In this document: piece after piece, positions 1-7,673 of the stretch | Layout: the number at the start of each line of letters is the position of its first letter | Numbering within the stretch: the first letter of the stretch is position 1 | Assembly (NCBI GenBank): GCA_017427685.1 | Contig: JAFRSH010000038.1 | Coordinates: forward strand, 44,595 to 108,594 | From: Lachnospiraceae bacterium | GTDB taxonomy: Bacteria > Bacillota > Clostridia > Lachnospirales > Lachnospiraceae | Length of the DNA: 64,000 nucleotides | Direction: 5' to 3' | The notes under the pieces: model-generated | Told to the model about the DNA's origin: nothing | The model's database searches: none | The model's input: only the letters and a program-made list of their open reading frames with translations | Made by a program: the position numbers and the translations under genes

Positions 1-69
1 CCTCTCACAGCGCCTCCTAAAGAGATAAAAACACAGCAAGGCAGAAAAAACCGGAAAACCACGGGTTAG
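1..69 (+). CDS. Possible C-terminal end of EcfA2 (partial)
   Basis: The first forward frame is open from the window edge to a TAG at 67-69 and gives a short basic tail of 22 residues. In Firmicutes the gene before ecfT is normally ecfA2, the second ATPase of the energy-coupling-factor transporter, so this may be its last codons. Nothing in these residues identifies the family; the call rests on gene order alone. The two other frames close by base 28. Confidence 0.3.
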   Translation, partial: PLTAPPKEIKTQQGRKNRKTTG

Positions 70-114
70 ATACCAAAGAGACCCAAAGACAAGAAGCAAG
101 CAGAGGCAGGATTA

Positions 115-906
115 ATGATCAGAGACATTACGATCGGACAATATTATCCCTCCGAATCTGTCATACACAGGTTGGATGCGCGGGTTAAATTCATAGCTAC
201 GATAGCTTATGTGATCGCGATTTTCCTGTTTGACACGTTCTGGGGTTTTTTGCCTGCCGCCGTTTGGCTCTTAACGATCATAATAGTATCCGGGATACCC
301 TTCCGGTTCATCCTGAAGGGACTCAAGGCAGTGCTGTTCCTGCTGCTGTTTCTGGTGATCTTTAACGCACTTATGACACCCGGCGAGGTACTCGTGCAGT
401 GGTGGATATTCAAGATAACGGACAAGGGACTCACGAACGCAGGCTTTATGGCACTGCGTCTCTCGATGCTCGTGATCGGATCGGGCATGATGACCTACAC
501 GACCACGCCCTCACAGCTCACCTCCGGTATGGAGAGCCTCTTCAAACCGCTCGGCATCTTCAAGGTGCCCGTTCATGAGGTGGCGATGATGATGTCGATC
601 GCGCTCAGGTTCATCCCCATCCTCCTCGAGGAGACGGACAAGATCATGAAGGCGCAGCAGGCGAGAGGAGCCGACTTTGAGAGCGGGAACATCTTCAGGC
701 GTGCCAAGGCGCTGATCCCCGTGCTCGTACCTCTGTTTGTTTCGGCATTCAGGAGAGCCGGAGAACTCGCTGAAGCCATGGAAGCCAGGTGCTACCACGG
801 AGGCAAGGGAAGGACGAAGCTTCATCCCCTTAAGTTCGCAGCTAGGGATTATATCAGCCTTGCACTGATCATAGGATTTGTAGTAGGGATGGGGTTTGTG
901 CCGTGA
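115..906 (+). CDS. ecfT: Energy-coupling factor transporter transmembrane protein EcfT
   Basis: A 263-residue membrane protein with several hydrophobic segments (roughly 25-120 and 240-262). It carries the EcfT/CbiQ signature in the cytoplasmic part: an ARG motif in KAQQARGAD near residue 185 and a second A-R-C-Y motif near 227, which in the family couple the membrane subunit to the EcfA ATPases. It forms the scaffold of ECF vitamin and metal uptake transporters. The length fits the family (about 265). It lies upstream of truA in the usual Firmicutes order ecfA1-ecfA2-ecfT-truA-rplM-rpsI. Confidence 0.93.
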   Translation: MIRDITIGQYYPSESVIHRLDARVKFIATIAYVIAIFLFDTFWGFLPAAVWLLTIIIVSGIPFRFILKGLKAVLFLLLFLVIFNALMTPGEVLVQWWIFKITDKGLTNAGFMALRLSMLVIGSGMMTYTTTPSQLTSGMESLFKPLGIFKVPVHEVAMMMSIALRFIPILLEETDKIMKAQQARGADFESGNIFRRAKALIPVLVPLFVSAFRRAGELAEAMEARCYHGGKGRTKLHPLKFAARDYISLALIIGFVVGMGFVP

Positions 907-1094
907 TTACTAATTGACTGATAAACTTGATACTTAAAACCTGCATGTTTCTTTGTATAGGATCTGTGGCTGGTTGATATATTTTTTGTGAGAATTCGTT
1001 ATTTTGGAGAAGGATCTGAAACTCTTTTGGGAAGTTTAATGAGGAACAAAGTACCTTGTTAAGGTCTTTATAGAGTAGAGAGGGTAAGTAAGGA

Positions 1095-1871
1095 ATGAAG
1101 AGGGTTTACATGACCATCGCATATGACGGCACGAATTACGTCGGTTGGCAGATGCAGCCTAACGGCACGGCGGTCGAGGAAGTGATAAACAAGACACTTT
1201 CTGAACTGCTCGGAGAAGAGATCATAATTGCCGGTGCCAGCAGGACGGATTCGGGTGTGCATGCGCTCGGGAACGTGGCTGTGTTTGACACGGACACCAG
1301 GATCCCTGCCGACAAGATCTCGTATGCCCTTAACCGCGTGCTTCCGAGAGACATAGTGATAAGCGAGAGCCATGAAGTAACCGGAGACTTTCACCCGCGT
1401 CATGCGGACTGCGTCAAGACCTACGAGTACAACATCCTCAACAGCAACCACCCCAACCCCATGCTCTGGAGGTACAGCCATTTTGTATACCTGCCTCTCG
1501 ATACGGAAGCGATGAAGGCGGGAGCTGAGTTCCTTGTGGGCGAGCATGACTTCGCGAGCTTCTGCTCGGCGCATGCGCAGACCAAGACGACCGTCAGGAC
1601 GGTCTACAGCCTGGAGGTTGAGGAGAATACGGAGAACATCCGCGGGATGCACCTCGCGGATGGTCAGAAGCTGATCACCATCCGTATCAGCGGCAACGGA
1701 TTCCTTTACAACATGGTCAGGATCATCGCAGGAACGCTCATCAGGGTTGGGCACCACATGTACCCGCCGGAGCACGTGAAGGAGATCCTAGAGGCCTGCG
1801 ACAGGACCGTCAGCGGACCCAAGGCACCCGCTCAGGGGCTGACACTGCTCGGGATCAGGTATTATACATAG
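1095..1871 (+). CDS. truA: tRNA pseudouridine(38-40) synthase TruA
   Basis: A 258-residue protein with the TruA family features: the start segment with AYDGTNYVGWQ, the catalytic aspartate in the SRTDSGVHA motif near residue 52, and the C-terminal NGFLYNMVRIIAGTL motif. It makes pseudouridine at positions 38-40 of the tRNA anticodon stem. Its last 17 bases overlap the convergent hipA gene, and the last 50 or so bases of the reading frame are duplicated 1.5 kb downstream (3365-3414), so the present C-terminus lies at the edge of an inserted cassette. The 188 bp between ecfT and truA show no gene. Confidence 0.95.
   Translation: MKRVYMTIAYDGTNYVGWQMQPNGTAVEEVINKTLSELLGEEIIIAGASRTDSGVHALGNVAVFDTDTRIPADKISYALNRVLPRDIVISESHEVTGDFHPRHADCVKTYEYNILNSNHPNPMLWRYSHFVYLPLDTEAMKAGAEFLVGEHDFASFCSAHAQTKTTVRTVYSLEVEENTENIRGMHLADGQKLITIRISGNGFLYNMVRIIAGTLIRVGHHMYPPEHVKEILEACDRTVSGPKAPAQGLTLLGIRYYT
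1806..1855 (+). repeat. truA 3'-end direct repeat, left copy
   Basis: Fifty bases of the truA C-terminal coding sequence that recur at 3365-3414 with 48 of 50 identical. The copies bracket the hipBA genes. The hipA stop codon starts at the last base of this copy, so the cassette begins exactly where the repeat ends. Confidence 0.9.
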
Positions 1872-2985
1872 ACAAATCCTGTGTGTTCTCTCTGATCGAT
1901 CGGATAATATCTCTGCAGGTACTTTCTTTTATTCCCGAGGAGGTACCGACACAGATGAGATCATCATCGAGAATGTCCTTCCCCTTTCCGTTAACGGAGG
2001 TGGTGTGCTCGCCCCAATACGTATCACTGTATGTCAGATCGTACGCCGGAGCAAGCCTCCATCCATGATCGTCCGTGTATCGGAATGAAAAGTTCTTGGT
2101 ATGGTCGTCTCTGTTGTGCGTCATCACGTTAAAACACATGATCTTAAACAGCTGCTCCTTGTCAGCATAATTGTCTTTTGTTAATGACATGGTCAGCTTC
2201 ATAAATGTTTCGTAATCGCAGGACGGTGCCCTGAAATCTGCTTCAAGAATCCCGGCGAATGATATTGTAAAGATCTTTTCACCATTTTGCCTGTCAAACC
2301 GCTCTGTTTTAAAGTATCCTTCGCAGATCGTCGAGCTCACAAGCTGAGTTTCGGTCATGATGATCCCACATTTTTTGGCGCAGAGAGAATAATCATACTC
2401 CCGCTTGCCGCTATTGCTCGGGTCGGTCTTTGCCGGAAATTTAACGATCCACTCTTTGCCTTGGTCTTTTATAAATACTTTGGGCCTTGTTCCTCCGCTT
2501 GATCCGCCCAATCTGTACAAGACGTCGATCTTGTCGGACGGTTTTGATGAAAGAAGCTCGTTACATTCTTTGGCTATTTCATCAAATTTCAGTTTTGAAC
2601 CAATGACGTCATAATCGGTGTTTTTGGAGGGAACGTATTCGAGTGCGCCCATTCCCGAAGTGCCTATGTATGCAAGACGGTCTAAAATCGAAACAGAATC
2701 CCTGTTGATCCCTATCGAGCTTAAATACCTGTCAAGAAGAAGCTCGCCCCAGCTATCCGGAAGGCTGTCGGAAAACACGCCGAAGAGACCCCGAAAGCAG
2801 TCTCTTGAACTTGCGTCAGGAATGAACACCTCGCCTGAGAGCTTTAAAGAAAAAGGGCTGATCGGAAAGCCGGTTTGGATCCACTCTCTGTCGTACTGAA
2901 ATGCTACTCGCTTGTCGAGCATTTCAGCGAGTGTACCGACATGCATGTTTTTATAGTACACATCAAGTGTTTTGCTTTTGCTCAT
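1855..2985 (-). CDS. hipA: HipA-family serine/threonine kinase toxin
   Basis: A 376-residue full-length HipA-type kinase. The N-terminal HipA subdomain (about 1-110) is followed by a glycine/serine-rich P-loop-like stretch near 158-170 (GGSSGGTRPKV), the catalytic loop H-N-R-D-D-H near 290-295 followed by KNFSF, and the metal-binding aspartate in APAYDLTYS near 316. HipA of E. coli phosphorylates glutamyl-tRNA synthetase and drives growth arrest; the target here is unknown. The gene starts inside the end of hipB (23-bp overlap), typical of hipBA operons. It converges with truA and overlaps its last 17 bases. Confidence 0.9.
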   Translation of the reverse strand: MSKSKTLDVYYKNMHVGTLAEMLDKRVAFQYDREWIQTGFPISPFSLKLSGEVFIPDASSRDCFRGLFGVFSDSLPDSWGELLLDRYLSSIGINRDSVSILDRLAYIGTSGMGALEYVPSKNTDYDVIGSKLKFDEIAKECNELLSSKPSDKIDVLYRLGGSSGGTRPKVFIKDQGKEWIVKFPAKTDPSNSGKREYDYSLCAKKCGIIMTETQLVSSTICEGYFKTERFDRQNGEKIFTISFAGILEADFRAPSCDYETFMKLTMSLTKDNYADKEQLFKIMCFNVMTHNRDDHTKNFSFRYTDDHGWRLAPAYDLTYSDTYWGEHTTSVNGKGKDILDDDLICVGTSSGIKESTCRDIIRSIRENTQDLSMYNT

Positions 2986-3247
2986 TTATGATCTCCTCAA
3001 TACTGTTATACACGGGGGTTGAAAACAAGTTGGAAAGCTCCTGTGTCAGACCGAGTTCCATAGTCAGTTTTATGAATGATTCGAGCGAAATACGGCCGGT
3101 CTTTTCGAACTTTCTGAGCGTCGCATAGCTGACATTGCTTCTGGCTGCCATCTGCTTTTGTGTGATCTTTCGCCTTTTACGGACAGACTTCATTTTTTGC
3201 GCCAGTTTGACGGCTATGTCGGATGGAGTGTCGAATGTATATATCAT
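2963..3247 (-). CDS. hipB: HipB-like XRE-family antitoxin/repressor
   Basis: A 94-residue protein with a central Cro/CI helix-turn-helix (about residues 28-58: TQKQMAARSNVSYATLRKFE). The ATG at 3247 is chosen over an upstream ATG because AGGAG lies just before it. It should neutralise HipA and repress the operon. The pair is translationally coupled. Antitoxin function is inferred from operon position and domain. Confidence 0.85.
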   Translation of the reverse strand: MIYTFDTPSDIAVKLAQKMKSVRKRRKITQKQMAARSNVSYATLRKFEKTGRISLESFIKLTMELGLTQELSNLFSTPVYNSIEEIINEQKQNT

Positions 3248-3269
3248 AACGGATCTCCTTTCTGCTACT

Positions 3270-3298
3270 ATTATATCATTTATTATGTAAAATGTCAC
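3270..3298 (-). promoter_or_regulatory. hipBA promoter
   Basis: On the minus strand GTGACA (3293-3298) is followed by a 17-bp spacer and TATAAT (3270-3275), 23 bases before the hipB start. An inverted repeat with arms CTATTATA (3268-3275) and TATAATAG (3310-3317) covers the -10 box and is a candidate HipB operator. Confidence 0.7.
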
Positions 3299-3364
3299 GA
3301 ATTTGATACTATAATAGCATTAACGTTTATGTTACCCCTCGACATCCGAAGTGAACCGGTTAGA

Positions 3365-3414
3365 ACCGTCAGCGGACCCAAGTCACCCGCGCAGGGGCTG
3401 ACACTGCTCGGGAT
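3365..3414 (+). repeat. truA 3'-end direct repeat, right copy (truA remnant)
   Basis: Copy of 1806-1855 with two substitutions. It continues with GIQYT and a TGA at 3425-3427, so it is a displaced truA gene end. A perfect 9-bp inverted repeat (TGAACCGGT at 3352-3360, ACCGGTTCA at 3427-3435) encloses it. Confidence 0.9.
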
Positions 3415-3524
3415 ACAATACACATGACCGGTTCATTTTCAGATACGGATCGGACAAAATGGGAATAGAAAAGACAGCACAATGCGCAAATATTGCAACA
3501 TAGGCAACAAAATCTGCAAAATCC

Positions 3525-3553
3525 TTGACTTTTTTTCTTGCTTGGTCTAAAAT
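3525..3553 (+). promoter_or_regulatory. rplM-rpsI upstream promoter P1
   Basis: TTGACT (3525-3530), 17-bp spacer with a T-rich start, TAAAAT (3548-3553). It reads towards rplM and lies just upstream of a better second promoter. Confidence 0.6.
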
Positions 3554-3567
3554 CCTTAAGAAACTTG

Positions 3568-3596
3568 TTGACACCCCGAGGGGTTGTCTATATACT
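3568..3596 (+). promoter_or_regulatory. rplM-rpsI main promoter P2
   Basis: A consensus -35 TTGACA (3568-3573), exactly 17 bp, and -10 TATACT (3591-3596). Transcription would start near 3603, leaving a leader of about 170 bases before rplM. A near-consensus sigma-A promoter fits a ribosomal-protein operon. Confidence 0.85.
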
Positions 3597-3602
3597 GTGC
3601 AA

Positions 3603-3774
3603 GTACGCGCTTCGGAGGCGAAGCGTTTCAGTGTGCGAAAGCACAGTGATCAGGATAATAACCATTCTCCCATAAAGGGATGAACCACAACCGCACATTT
3701 ACCTCGCCGGAGCACTTGCGTGGCACCGGGTGAGAAGGAGCAGCGGTTGACCATATTTAAACAGGAGGAATAAC
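3603..3774 (+). promoter_or_regulatory. Structured 5' leader of rplM (possible L13 leader)
   Basis: The leader contains a 7-bp stem CGCTTCG/CGAAGCG (3608-3625), a stem TGTGC-GAAA-GCACA with a GNRA loop (3632-3645), and a long-range GCAAGT/ACTTGC pairing of its ends. Autogenous L13 leaders upstream of rplM are known in Firmicutes. That this is one is inference from position and structure; I cannot align it to the family. Confidence 0.5.
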
Positions 3775-4227
3775 ATGGACACAAAGACATTTATGCCCAG
3801 CGCATCTTCAGTAGAGCGCAAGTGGTATGTAGTTGATGCTCAGGGACAGACGCTTGGTCGTTTATGCACAGCTATCGCCAACATCTTAAGAGGCAAGAAC
3901 AAGCCTACATATACACCTTTCCTTGACATGGGTGACAACGTGATCGTTATCAACGCAGCCAAGATCAAGGTTACAGGTAAGAAGCTTGATCAGAAGATCT
4001 ACTACAGCCACTCAGATTATCCGGGTGGAGTAAGAGAGACCACACTTCGTCAGATGCTCGACAAGAAGCCTGAGGAAGTGATCCGTTTCGCAGTTAAGGG
4101 TATGCTCCCCAAGGCAGCTCTCGGCCGCGAGGTTATCAAGAAACTCTACGTTTATGCGGGACCCGAGCATGATCATCAGAGCCAGAAGCCTGAGACACTT
4201 GTGATCGACACCGCAAAGAAGTATTGA
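3775..4227 (+). CDS. rplM: 50S ribosomal protein L13
   Basis: A 150-residue protein with the L13 pattern: [15 protein letters not shown] near residue 16, [16 protein letters not shown] in the middle and [15 protein letters not shown] near residue 105. It binds 23S rRNA early in large-subunit assembly. AGGAGG lies just before the ATG. It is followed 23 bases later by rpsI, the universal pairing. Confidence 0.97.
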   Translation: MDTKTFMPSASSVERKWYVVDAQGQTLGRLCTAIANILRGKNKPTYTPFLDMGDNVIVINAAKIKVTGKKLDQKIYYSHSDYPGGVRETTLRQMLDKKPEEVIRFAVKGMLPKAALGREVIKKLYVYAGPEHDHQSQKPETLVIDTAKKY

Positions 4228-4250
4228 TCGTTTGAAAGGAGGAAATCAAA

Positions 4251-4652
4251 GTGGCTAAAGTAGCAGGTAAGTTCTACGGAACAGGAAGAAGAAAGAGCAG
4301 TATTGCCAGAGTATTCCTTACAGCAGGAACAGGCAAGATCACCATCAACAAGAGAGATATTGATGAGTATTTCGGACTTGAGACACTTAAGGTTGTTGTT
4401 CGTCAGCCCTTAGCTCTCACCGGAACAGCAGATAAATTTGACATCAATGTAAACGTTCACGGCGGCGGATTCACAGGCCAGGCAGGCGCTATCCGTCACG
4501 GTATCAGCAGAGCACTCCTTCAGGTAGATGCAGATGAGTACCGTGTAATGCTCAAGAAGGCAGGATTCCTTACACGTGATCCTCGTATGAAGGAAAGAAA
4601 GAAGTACGGTCTCAAAGCAGCGAGACGTGCTCCGCAGTTCAGCAAGAGATAG
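4251..4652 (+). CDS. rpsI: 30S ribosomal protein S9
   Basis: A 133-residue protein starting at a GTG behind AAAGGAGG. S9 hallmarks are [14 protein letters not shown] near the start, the [15 protein letters not shown] segment near residue 70 and the basic RRAPQFSKR tail that contacts the P-site tRNA. It is the last host gene before the prophage. Confidence 0.97.
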   Translation: MAKVAGKFYGTGRRKSSIARVFLTAGTGKITINKRDIDEYFGLETLKVVVRQPLALTGTADKFDINVNVHGGGFTGQAGAIRHGISRALLQVDADEYRVMLKKAGFLTRDPRMKERKKYGLKAARRAPQFSKR

Positions 4653-4693
4653 AAAATCGAATACTTCCCTGGAAATCCCAGGGCAATCAAAGA

Positions 4694-4729
4694 CCTCCGA
4701 GACGGCTTGTTTCGGGGGTTTTCTTTTTC
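4694..4729 (+). terminator. rplM-rpsI Rho-independent terminator
   Basis: A 10-bp stem CCTCCGAGAC/GTTTCGGGGG with a 5-base loop, then TTTTCTTTTT. It closes the ribosomal operon 41 bases after rpsI. Confidence 0.85.
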
Positions 4730-4831
4730 TCCGAAACTTTGTGGGAAGTCGAGAAATTTGGTGAGAGTTTGAGAGTATGCAGCGTATATAAAGCGTATAT
4801 GTAGCAAGAATATCTTTTCGAGGAATGAAAC

Positions 4832-4866
4832 GGCCCCGGGAGCACAGTTCTCCACGGGGCATTTTT
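4832..4866 (+). terminator. Terminator at the left prophage end
   Basis: A GC-rich hairpin with arms around GGCCCCGGGAG and CTCCACGGGGC followed by TTTTT. It points rightward against the convergent integrase, whose stop codon lies at its T-run. Confidence 0.7.
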
Positions 4867-5921
4867 CATATCTTGTTGATGGCCTCGACGAGAATCTGTA
4901 TGTCGAGATGGGTATAGACACGCTCTGTAAGCGTCATGGCTCCGGCATGGCCGACAATCTTTTTTATGGTGGTCTGATCAACCCCGGCTTCGGCAAGCAT
5001 GGAAATACAGGTATGCCTGCAGCAGTGGGGGGTGTGGTCTATACCGACCTGCCTTACGAGCGGCAGGAAATAGCTGTCATAGTAGTTGCGGTAAAGGAAA
5101 TGCTCGCCCTCAGGAGTGTGTAGCAGGTACTCACAGGACGGGGCGGAGTTATACCATGCCTTGTAAAAGGGGAGCACCTTGTCGGCTATCGGAACTTTCC
5201 TCAAGCCGTTCTCGGTCTTTGACTTCCAGACATCGAAGTATTGTTCGTCGAGATGCACGTCCTCTTTCTTGAGGTCGAGGAACTCTGAAACTCTGGTGCC
5301 GTTATAAATGAGCATGAGGATAATCTGATAATATGGATCGTCCTGCATCGTCCAGATCCGGTCAACTTCGTCACGCTCGAACTTGTTGCGGTCGTATTTG
5401 TTTGGATTCTTGTCCCGGTACTGGGCGATGTCCACGAAATCAGAGTAGTCCTTGTTGCAGATCTCGTTCTTCATGGCAAATTCGTAGAGCTGGCTGAAAA
5501 GGACCTTGATCTTCTTTAGGGTAGGGTAGTTCTTGTCGCAGGTGTCTATCACAGTCTGCAGGTCGGCGAGCTTTATATCCTTAAAGGTCTTGTTATAGAG
5601 GATGGCGCAGGCTCTGTAGCAGGCGGTATATCCGTTCACGTTGGATTTCGAGACAGTGGGATACTTCCGCCTGGACCATTCTTCGTAGACATCAGAAAAA
5701 GTCATTTTGGCCGCTTTTGTGTCAAAAGGATTACTGTTATATTCGGCAAGCATCTTAAGGCCGTCAGCCTTGGTCTTTGCGTAGCCGATGATTATATAGT
5801 CCTGAACCTGTTTGTCTTTCTCGGGATCGTAGTGGTATCCGACAGTTTTGCGAACTATGTATGGATTGCGACGACGGCCGCTCTGTTTAACTACGCTGCC
5901 GTATCCGTTAGGTAGCCGCAT
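4866..5921 (-). CDS. int: Tyrosine-type site-specific integrase
   Basis: A 351-residue phage integrase. It has an N-terminal arm-binding AP2-like segment (1-65), a SAM-like core-binding domain (about 72-165) and a catalytic domain (about 180-345). Catalytic residues can be placed: Arg210 in GTRVSE, Lys in WKSKTENG near 234, His299 and Arg302 in HCCRHT, His325 in VGHAG and the nucleophile Tyr336 in RVYTHLD. The ATG follows AAAGGAGG. It lies nearest the host junction and is the last gene of the leftward lysogeny operon, which suits integration after rpsI. Confidence 0.95.
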   Translation of the reverse strand: MRLPNGYGSVVKQSGRRRNPYIVRKTVGYHYDPEKDKQVQDYIIIGYAKTKADGLKMLAEYNSNPFDTKAAKMTFSDVYEEWSRRKYPTVSKSNVNGYTACYRACAILYNKTFKDIKLADLQTVIDTCDKNYPTLKKIKVLFSQLYEFAMKNEICNKDYSDFVDIAQYRDKNPNKYDRNKFERDEVDRIWTMQDDPYYQIILMLIYNGTRVSEFLDLKKEDVHLDEQYFDVWKSKTENGLRKVPIADKVLPFYKAWYNSAPSCEYLLHTPEGEHFLYRNYYDSYFLPLVRQVGIDHTPHCCRHTCISMLAEAGVDQTTIKKIVGHAGAMTLTERVYTHLDIQILVEAINKI

Positions 5922-5935
5922 GGCTGTATCCTCCT

Positions 5936-6499
5936 TTACAGTTTTATTGATTCTATGGCTTGGCCGAGGGTGTCATAATCTGCCTTTATCGGGCACAACT
6001 TCAGAAGAGACTGCAGACCGATGGTCTTCTGATCAGGAACCATGAGGTCGAGAACAGAAGTGGGCAGGATATAGAAATCCCAAAGGGAAAGGTCAAGGAT
6101 CGGGCTGTCCTTTGAGAGAGCTGTATAAACGCAGAAAGCATAGATGTCGGAAGACCTTTTCCGAACTGGGGATATCCCCTGCTCAGGAGTCCATGATTTC
6201 TTAGGAGCGATGTCAAACAGGATCCTGGAATAACAGTCCTCGGTCCAAGACTGCAGGTAAGCAGAGGACTTAACCTCAATCCTGCGTCCGGAAGGGCTTG
6301 TTACGTCAAAGGGCATCCAGTCTTGTCTCGGCTCGGGTATGGACTCGTAAAGGGAGGAGAGGACAAGAAACTCGGAAAGAATACCACGGCTTGTATTATT
6401 GAGCAGATCAGAATAAGCCCAGGACCAGAAATCGGCCAGGGATATTCCGGCATCTTTGCCACACAGGTTGAATCTTTCAGTTCCGGTCAGGTGCTTCAT
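5936..6499 (-). CDS. PD-(D/E)XK-like nuclease family protein in the lysogeny operon
   Basis: A 187-residue protein with the core of a restriction-endonuclease fold: an early acidic residue in GILSEF (about 43), then D in WMPFDVTSP (about 64), and GRRIEVKSSAYLQSW (about 71-85) giving the D-x(n)-E-V-K triad. Small proteins with this EVKSSAYLQSW block are common in bacteria, but I know no characterised member. It overlaps the upstream HTH gene by 23 bases and is followed by the integrase 14 bases later, so it should be expressed in the lysogen. A role against other phages is plausible but inferred. Confidence 0.65.
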   Translation of the reverse strand: MKHLTGTERFNLCGKDAGISLADFWSWAYSDLLNNTSRGILSEFLVLSSLYESIPEPRQDWMPFDVTSPSGRRIEVKSSAYLQSWTEDCYSRILFDIAPKKSWTPEQGISPVRKRSSDIYAFCVYTALSKDSPILDLSLWDFYILPTSVLDLMVPDQKTIGLQSLLKLCPIKADYDTLGQAIESIKL

Positions 6500-6803
6500 T
6501 GTTTCCTCCGTATCTCTCCAGGAGAGTCCATATCACACGCCTGTCCTCAGACGAAGCAGAGGAGTAGGCTCTTACCAGTTTTCCACAATCGGGCGAGTCG
6601 TGCAGCCCTAATAGGTAGTCGGACGAAACGCCAAGGGCAGAGGACAGCCTGACGACGTTCTCCACGGTTGGGCGGCGAAGCCCACAAAGATACCGGGATA
6701 TCGTAGCGGCGGAGATTCCGGAAGCTGCGGAAAGGTCAGCGCCGTTGAGACTCTCCCTGTCCATGCAGAGCTTAAGGCGCTCACGGAATACATCAGTGCC
6801 CAT
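6477..6803 (-). CDS. XRE-family HTH regulator
   Basis: A 108-residue protein starting at MGTDVFRER. A Cro/CI helix-turn-helix spans about residues 20-55 (ADLSAASGISAATISRY) and is followed by a short helical tail. The ATG at 6803 overlaps the stop of the upstream gene (ATGGGCACTGA), suggesting translational coupling; a longer start at 6857 lacks a ribosome site. Being next to the nuclease gene it could be its controller or antitoxin, or a second lysogeny regulator. Confidence 0.75.
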   Translation of the reverse strand: MGTDVFRERLKLCMDRESLNGADLSAASGISAATISRYLCGLRRPTVENVVRLSSALGVSSDYLLGLHDSPDCGKLVRAYSSASSEDRRVIWTLLERYGGNNEAPDRN

Positions 6804-7110
6804 AGGCAGTACCGTTAAGGACCGTGTTGATCCCGGGGACGAATCCGCTGATGGCATAATATAAAAGGTACTGGCACTGCAGATCAGTCAATGCGCCGTA
6901 GGAACGGACCATATCGAAGAGCTGTTCATCAGTCAGGCCGAGAGACAGCTGCAGTTTGCGGATCTTGGCGACAGCTCCGCAGGGGTGCGTTCCGGTCGTC
7001 TGATTATAAGTGGCACAGAAAGAGGAAAGGTAAAATATGAGGGCAGAAGACTCGTGCCCTGCATTTTCCTCGGACCGGCCGAGTTCAAAATAAGTCTTGG
7101 CATCTGTCAT
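6793..7110 (-). CDS. Small helical protein of the lysogeny operon, unknown function
   Basis: A 105-residue protein, MTDAKTYFELGRSEENAG at its start, with helix-turn-helix pairs reminiscent of a TPR (residues 4-35) but no clear family. The ATG at 7110 is preceded by AGGAG. It sits between the repressor and the second HTH gene and overlaps the latter by 11 bases. Confidence 0.65.
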   Translation of the reverse strand: MTDAKTYFELGRSEENAGHESSALIFYLSSFCATYNQTTGTHPCGAVAKIRKLQLSLGLTDEQLFDMVRSYGALTDLQCQYLLYYAISGFVPGINTVLNGTAYGH

Positions 7111-7153
7111 AGGTGCATCTCCTATCGGTACCTGCCGAAGAGGCGGTACCATT

Positions 7154-7519
7154 CTAAGCTTGCAATCTTTTTTCTTCGTCGAGGTATCGGCTTTTTTCTT
7201 CCATTGCTTTTAGGAATCCTTTGAGTTCCCCGACAAACTCAAACTTTTTGTTTTCGGGAAGGGCACGGTAAAGATCGATCAGCTGATCTTCATCGGGAGT
7301 TGTGGTCTTACGCATCGGAGCTTCCTGCCCGGTCATAAGGTAGTCAAGAGAGACACCGAAGAAGTCGGCGATGGTCTTCATATACTTGGCGGGCGGATCG
7401 TTAGTGCGAGCCTTCCAGGTTGACATCGTGGAAGTCCTGATTTCAAGTTTCTCGCAGAGTTCGTAAGCTTTCTTGTCTTTCTCGTTGAAGAGTTGGTAGA
7501 TTCTTTCGATGATTTCCAT
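7154..7519 (-). CDS. CI-like prophage repressor (XRE HTH)
   Basis: A 121-residue protein with an N-terminal HTH (about 1-65, with KAYELCEKLEIRTSTMSTWK and a DFFGVSLDYLM segment) and a charged C-terminal tail, without a peptidase domain. GGAGG precedes the ATG at 7519. It is the first gene of the leftward operon, divergent from the Cro-like gene, the standard place of a lysogeny repressor. It is the prime candidate for binding the ACTCGCA-type palindromes at 7.5-7.7, 53.3 and 60.0 kb. Lack of a LexA-like protease means induction would need another signal or antirepressor. Confidence 0.8.
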   Translation of the reverse strand: MEIIERIYQLFNEKDKKAYELCEKLEIRTSTMSTWKARTNDPPAKYMKTIADFFGVSLDYLMTGQEAPMRKTTTPDEDQLIDLYRALPENKKFEFVGELKGFLKAMEEKSRYLDEEKRLQA

Positions 7520-7567
7520 AAAAAAGACCTCCAAAGAAAAAATATCTCGCATTTGAGAATAAAATAC

Positions 7568-7596
7568 TTTACAAACTCGCATATACGAAGTATAAT
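7568..7596 (+). promoter_or_regulatory. Rightward early promoter PR with operator in spacer
   Basis: TTTACA (7568-7573), 17-bp spacer, TATAAT (7591-7596). The spacer is almost entirely the palindrome ACTCGCATATACGAAGT, so a bound repressor would block polymerase directly. The same arrangement recurs at 53306-53334 and 60007-60035. Confidence 0.8.
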
Positions 7597-7643
7597 ATAA
7601 ATATGAAATACAATTATTTCGAAGTTGCGAGCCAAACATAATT

Positions 7644-7673
7644 ATTGTACTTCTACCTTTGCGAGTGTGTAAA
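7644..7673 (-). promoter_or_regulatory. Leftward promoter PL for the repressor operon
   Basis: On the minus strand TTTACA (7668-7673), 18-bp spacer containing ACTCGCAAA, then TACAAT (7644-7649). The start would be about 115 bases before the repressor ATG. The operator half-site within the spacer suggests autoregulation. Confidence 0.5.

Larger units (their letters stand above)
1856..3414. mobile_element. hipBA cassette inserted at the truA 3' end
   Basis: The interval between the two 50-bp copies of the truA end contains only a hipB-hipA operon on the minus strand. The truA reading frame is intact through the left copy, and the right copy is a gene remnant that still encodes GLTLLGIQYT before a stop. 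That is the layout left by integration into a gene 3' end with restoration of the reading frame. No recombinase is present, so the element would be non-autonomous or moved by homologous recombination. The mobile interpretation is inference. Confidence 0.6.

Noticed and set aside
3158..3427. Open frame ending with a TruA-like peptide
   Set aside because: Only the last 20 or so codons are truA-derived; the rest is antisense to hipB and its promoter. It is a gene-end duplicate, not a gene.
4730..4865. Search for a tRNA or obvious attachment core at the left prophage border
   Set aside because: No tRNA is present, and without the right junction no duplicated core can be named; the AAGCGTATAT-type repeats near 4783-4800 are too short to claim.
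6803..6857. Longer N-terminus for the 6477-6803 HTH protein
   Set aside because: The upstream ATG has no ribosome site and lies inside the preceding gene; the 11-base stop-start overlap favours 6803.
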